NCBI GenBank assembly: GCA_902558895.1
Contig: CACEFS010000002.1
Coordinates: 1 to 64,000, forward strand
Length of the DNA: 64,000 bases
DNA from: an uncultured Prochlorococcus sp.
GTDB taxonomy: Bacteria > Cyanobacteriota > Cyanobacteriia > PCC-6307 > Cyanobiaceae
Direction: 5' to 3'
Shown in pieces: positions 62,604 through 64,000 of this stretch. Made by a program: the position numbers and the translations under genes. The notes under the pieces were generated by a model that was not told where the DNA came from, ran no database searches, and saw nothing but the letters and a program-made list of their open reading frames with translations. Every line of letters starts with the position of its first letter. Within the stretch, counting starts at the first letter, position 1.

Positions 62604-63977
62604 TTAACTGCCAATTATTTTTTCTAGCAGGGCATTTTTTTCACAAATTTCATTTTCTGGATCAACATCAACTTTAATTATTACAGATTTCTGGATAGAA
62701 ATGCTCCAATCGAATGCCTCTCGTAATTTTTTAAAATTTGCGACGCTTTTAAAGTTTACCTGATAACCTTCCGCGAGTTTTGACCATTTTATTTCTTTTG
62801 GCATAAGAAACAGTTTTTTTAAATCATCTTCTTTTAAATTTTTTTTATACATACGATTAAATATATTTCCGCCATTATTATTTATTAGAAGAATTGTTAA
62901 ATTCATGTCGATTGAATTTTCAATCAGCCAACCGTTTATATCATGGATAAAAGCCAAATCTCCAGTCACAAGAAGTAGAGGATTTTTAATTCTAGAAATA
63001 CCTAATGCAAGAGATAAAGTACCGTCTATGCCAGAAGCGCCCCTAAAGCTGAAACAGTTTCTCGTTAAAGTACCATTCTCAGAAAATGTGAGCCAATCTC
63101 TAATTGGGCTACTTGCGGAGAGCATTATAGGATTTTCAGCTGGCCAAAGTTTTGGGACAAGGTTTGCAAGCATATACTCAGTAATTTGATTATCTTGAGT
63201 AATTTTCTCTTTTAAAACCCCTCTAATCTGCTCGCCTTCCTCTATTAGATCTAAAGCCATTGGAGTAAGAGACTTTTTGTTTTTTTCGTTAATTGATAAT
63301 TCTTCTAGCAAAAGAGTAGTAAAATTTGAAAGCCCAAAATCATATTCAAATGATTTTTTTATTGGGTCCAATTTTCTATAGTTTTTTTCTTTTATAAGAA
63401 TTTGTATACCTTCGAAAGTTGTTAAAAATTTCTCCAAATCAGTTGAAGATGACATGGGGCCAAGCCTCAGAAGTTGATGACAATTTAATGAATTTTTATT
63501 TTTTCTTAAGATTAATTCCCAATTCACAACTAATCCTCTCAAATCAGAATTAACTCCTGAAACAGGATCAGCAAATACTGGCCAACCAGTAATTTCTTGC
63601 AATCTTTCTAAAGATTTATTGAAAGAAATTAATTCATTTATGGAACCTTGATAGGGACCTACCAAAATAATGCCTGATTTATCTAAATTTAAACTTTTTG
63701 AAATTTCTAAGAATTTGTTTTTATCAGATTTTAATTCAACTTCCTGAAATATATATTTTTTCTTTAAATAGATTCTTTCAAAAACCTCTAAAACATTTTT
63801 TTTATTTAAAAGTGAAATACCTAAAGGCTTATCAATAGGAATATTTAAATGAATAGGCCCAGGGAAAGTTGATTTTTGTTTCTCAGTAATTCGAACTAAA
63901 TTCAGGATTTCGTTTTCTCGTGTTTCATGAAGTCCATTTAGATTGGTACTTAAAACCCTTCTGCAGACAGAAGTCAA
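62604..63977 (-). CDS. menD: MenD (SEPHCHC synthase), C-terminal 457 residues in window
   Basis: It is open to the right edge, so the N-terminus is missing. The visible part shows a ThDP-binding C-terminal domain: [41 protein letters not shown] with GDL...N as the ThDP-diphosphate motif, then [14 protein letters not shown]. The middle domain reads [16 protein letters not shown]. MenD joins isochorismate and 2-oxoglutarate in phylloquinone synthesis. It is followed by menB after 35 bases. Confidence 0.93.
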   Translation of the reverse strand: MTSVCRRVLSTNLNGLHETRENEILNLVRITEKQKSTFPGPIHLNIPIDKPLGISLLNKKNVLEVFERIYLKKKYIFQEVELKSDKNKFLEISKSLNLDKSGIILVGPYQGSINELISFNKSLERLQEITGWPVFADPVSGVNSDLRGLVVNWELILRKNKNSLNCHQLLRLGPMSSSTDLEKFLTTFEGIQILIKEKNYRKLDPIKKSFEYDFGLSNFTTLLLEELSINEKNKKSLTPMALDLIEEGEQIRGVLKEKITQDNQITEYMLANLVPKLWPAENPIMLSASSPIRDWLTFSENGTLTRNCFSFRGASGIDGTLSLALGISRIKNPLLLVTGDLAFIHDINGWLIENSIDMNLTILLINNNGGNIFNRMYKKNLKEDDLKKLFLMPKEIKWSKLAEGYQVNFKSVANFKKLREAFDWSISIQKSVIIKVDVDPENEICEKNALLEKIIGS

Positions 63978-64000
63978 AAAATCTTCTTGATTTACTGTTT

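Overview
The window looks like a chromosome segment of a high-light Prochlorococcus. The DNA is strongly AT-rich and genes are packed tightly, many ending within a few bases of the next. Marker genes include a Pcb light-harvesting protein, a lycopene cyclase, a Tic20-like protein, phylloquinone genes (menB, menD), a B12-dependent ribonucleotide reductase and many small cyanobacterial families. The assignment rests on recognised proteins and remembered gene order, not on a database search.

Positions 1-2300 hold the 3' end of nrdJ, two small genes, and a putative glutamine-II type riboswitch with a PirA-like (DUF4278) micro-protein. Positions 2300-17000 are an accessory island built on a serine tRNA. 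An intact tRNA-Ser(UGA) lies at 14633-14719. Two 5' halves of the same tRNA lie to its left (3933, 5852) and two 3' halves to its right (15445, 16728). Each interval between neighbouring tRNA pieces is a cassette. Every cassette carries, near both ends, a pair of short direct repeats with an 11-bp period, and each repeat sequence is specific to its cassette. The largest cassette (5892-14672) is a tycheposon-like, phage-satellite-like element. It has a Xis-like HTH protein, a prim-pol, a VapE-type helicase, two tyrosine recombinases and a possible small terminase. Cargo along the island is dominated by small secreted proteins that share one near-identical signal peptide but differ in their mature parts. 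The signal-peptide gene usually starts directly on the stop codon of the preceding gene.

Positions 17000-37300 mix small membrane or secreted proteins with metabolic genes: Tic20-like, glyoxalase, a ribbon-helix-helix pair with a visible operator, a GMC oxidoreductase, a His-rich CbiX, an FAD oxidoreductase, a SulP transporter, metY-metA, a compatible-solute phosphatase (StpA-like), ArsS-like radical SAM, Fur, isochorismatase, MscS and a POR-like dehydrogenase.

Positions 37490-64000 are ordinary core genome: lycopene cyclase, two small regulator or nuclease-like genes, GST, GltS-type symporter, Pcb, hisS, an exonuclease, acs, a long-chain prenyl diphosphate synthase, murI, amidase, nitrilase-like, comB, aroA, MnmC-type methyltransferase, glmU, and a minus-strand series menD-menB-glgA-murF. 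menD runs off the right edge.

The most unusual part is the nested cassette array at tRNA-Ser, with its cassette-specific 11-bp repeats, shared hairpin leaders and re-used signal peptide. Tycheposons themselves are already described in Prochlorococcus. The repeat code and the signal-peptide modularity are the parts I regard as possibly new.
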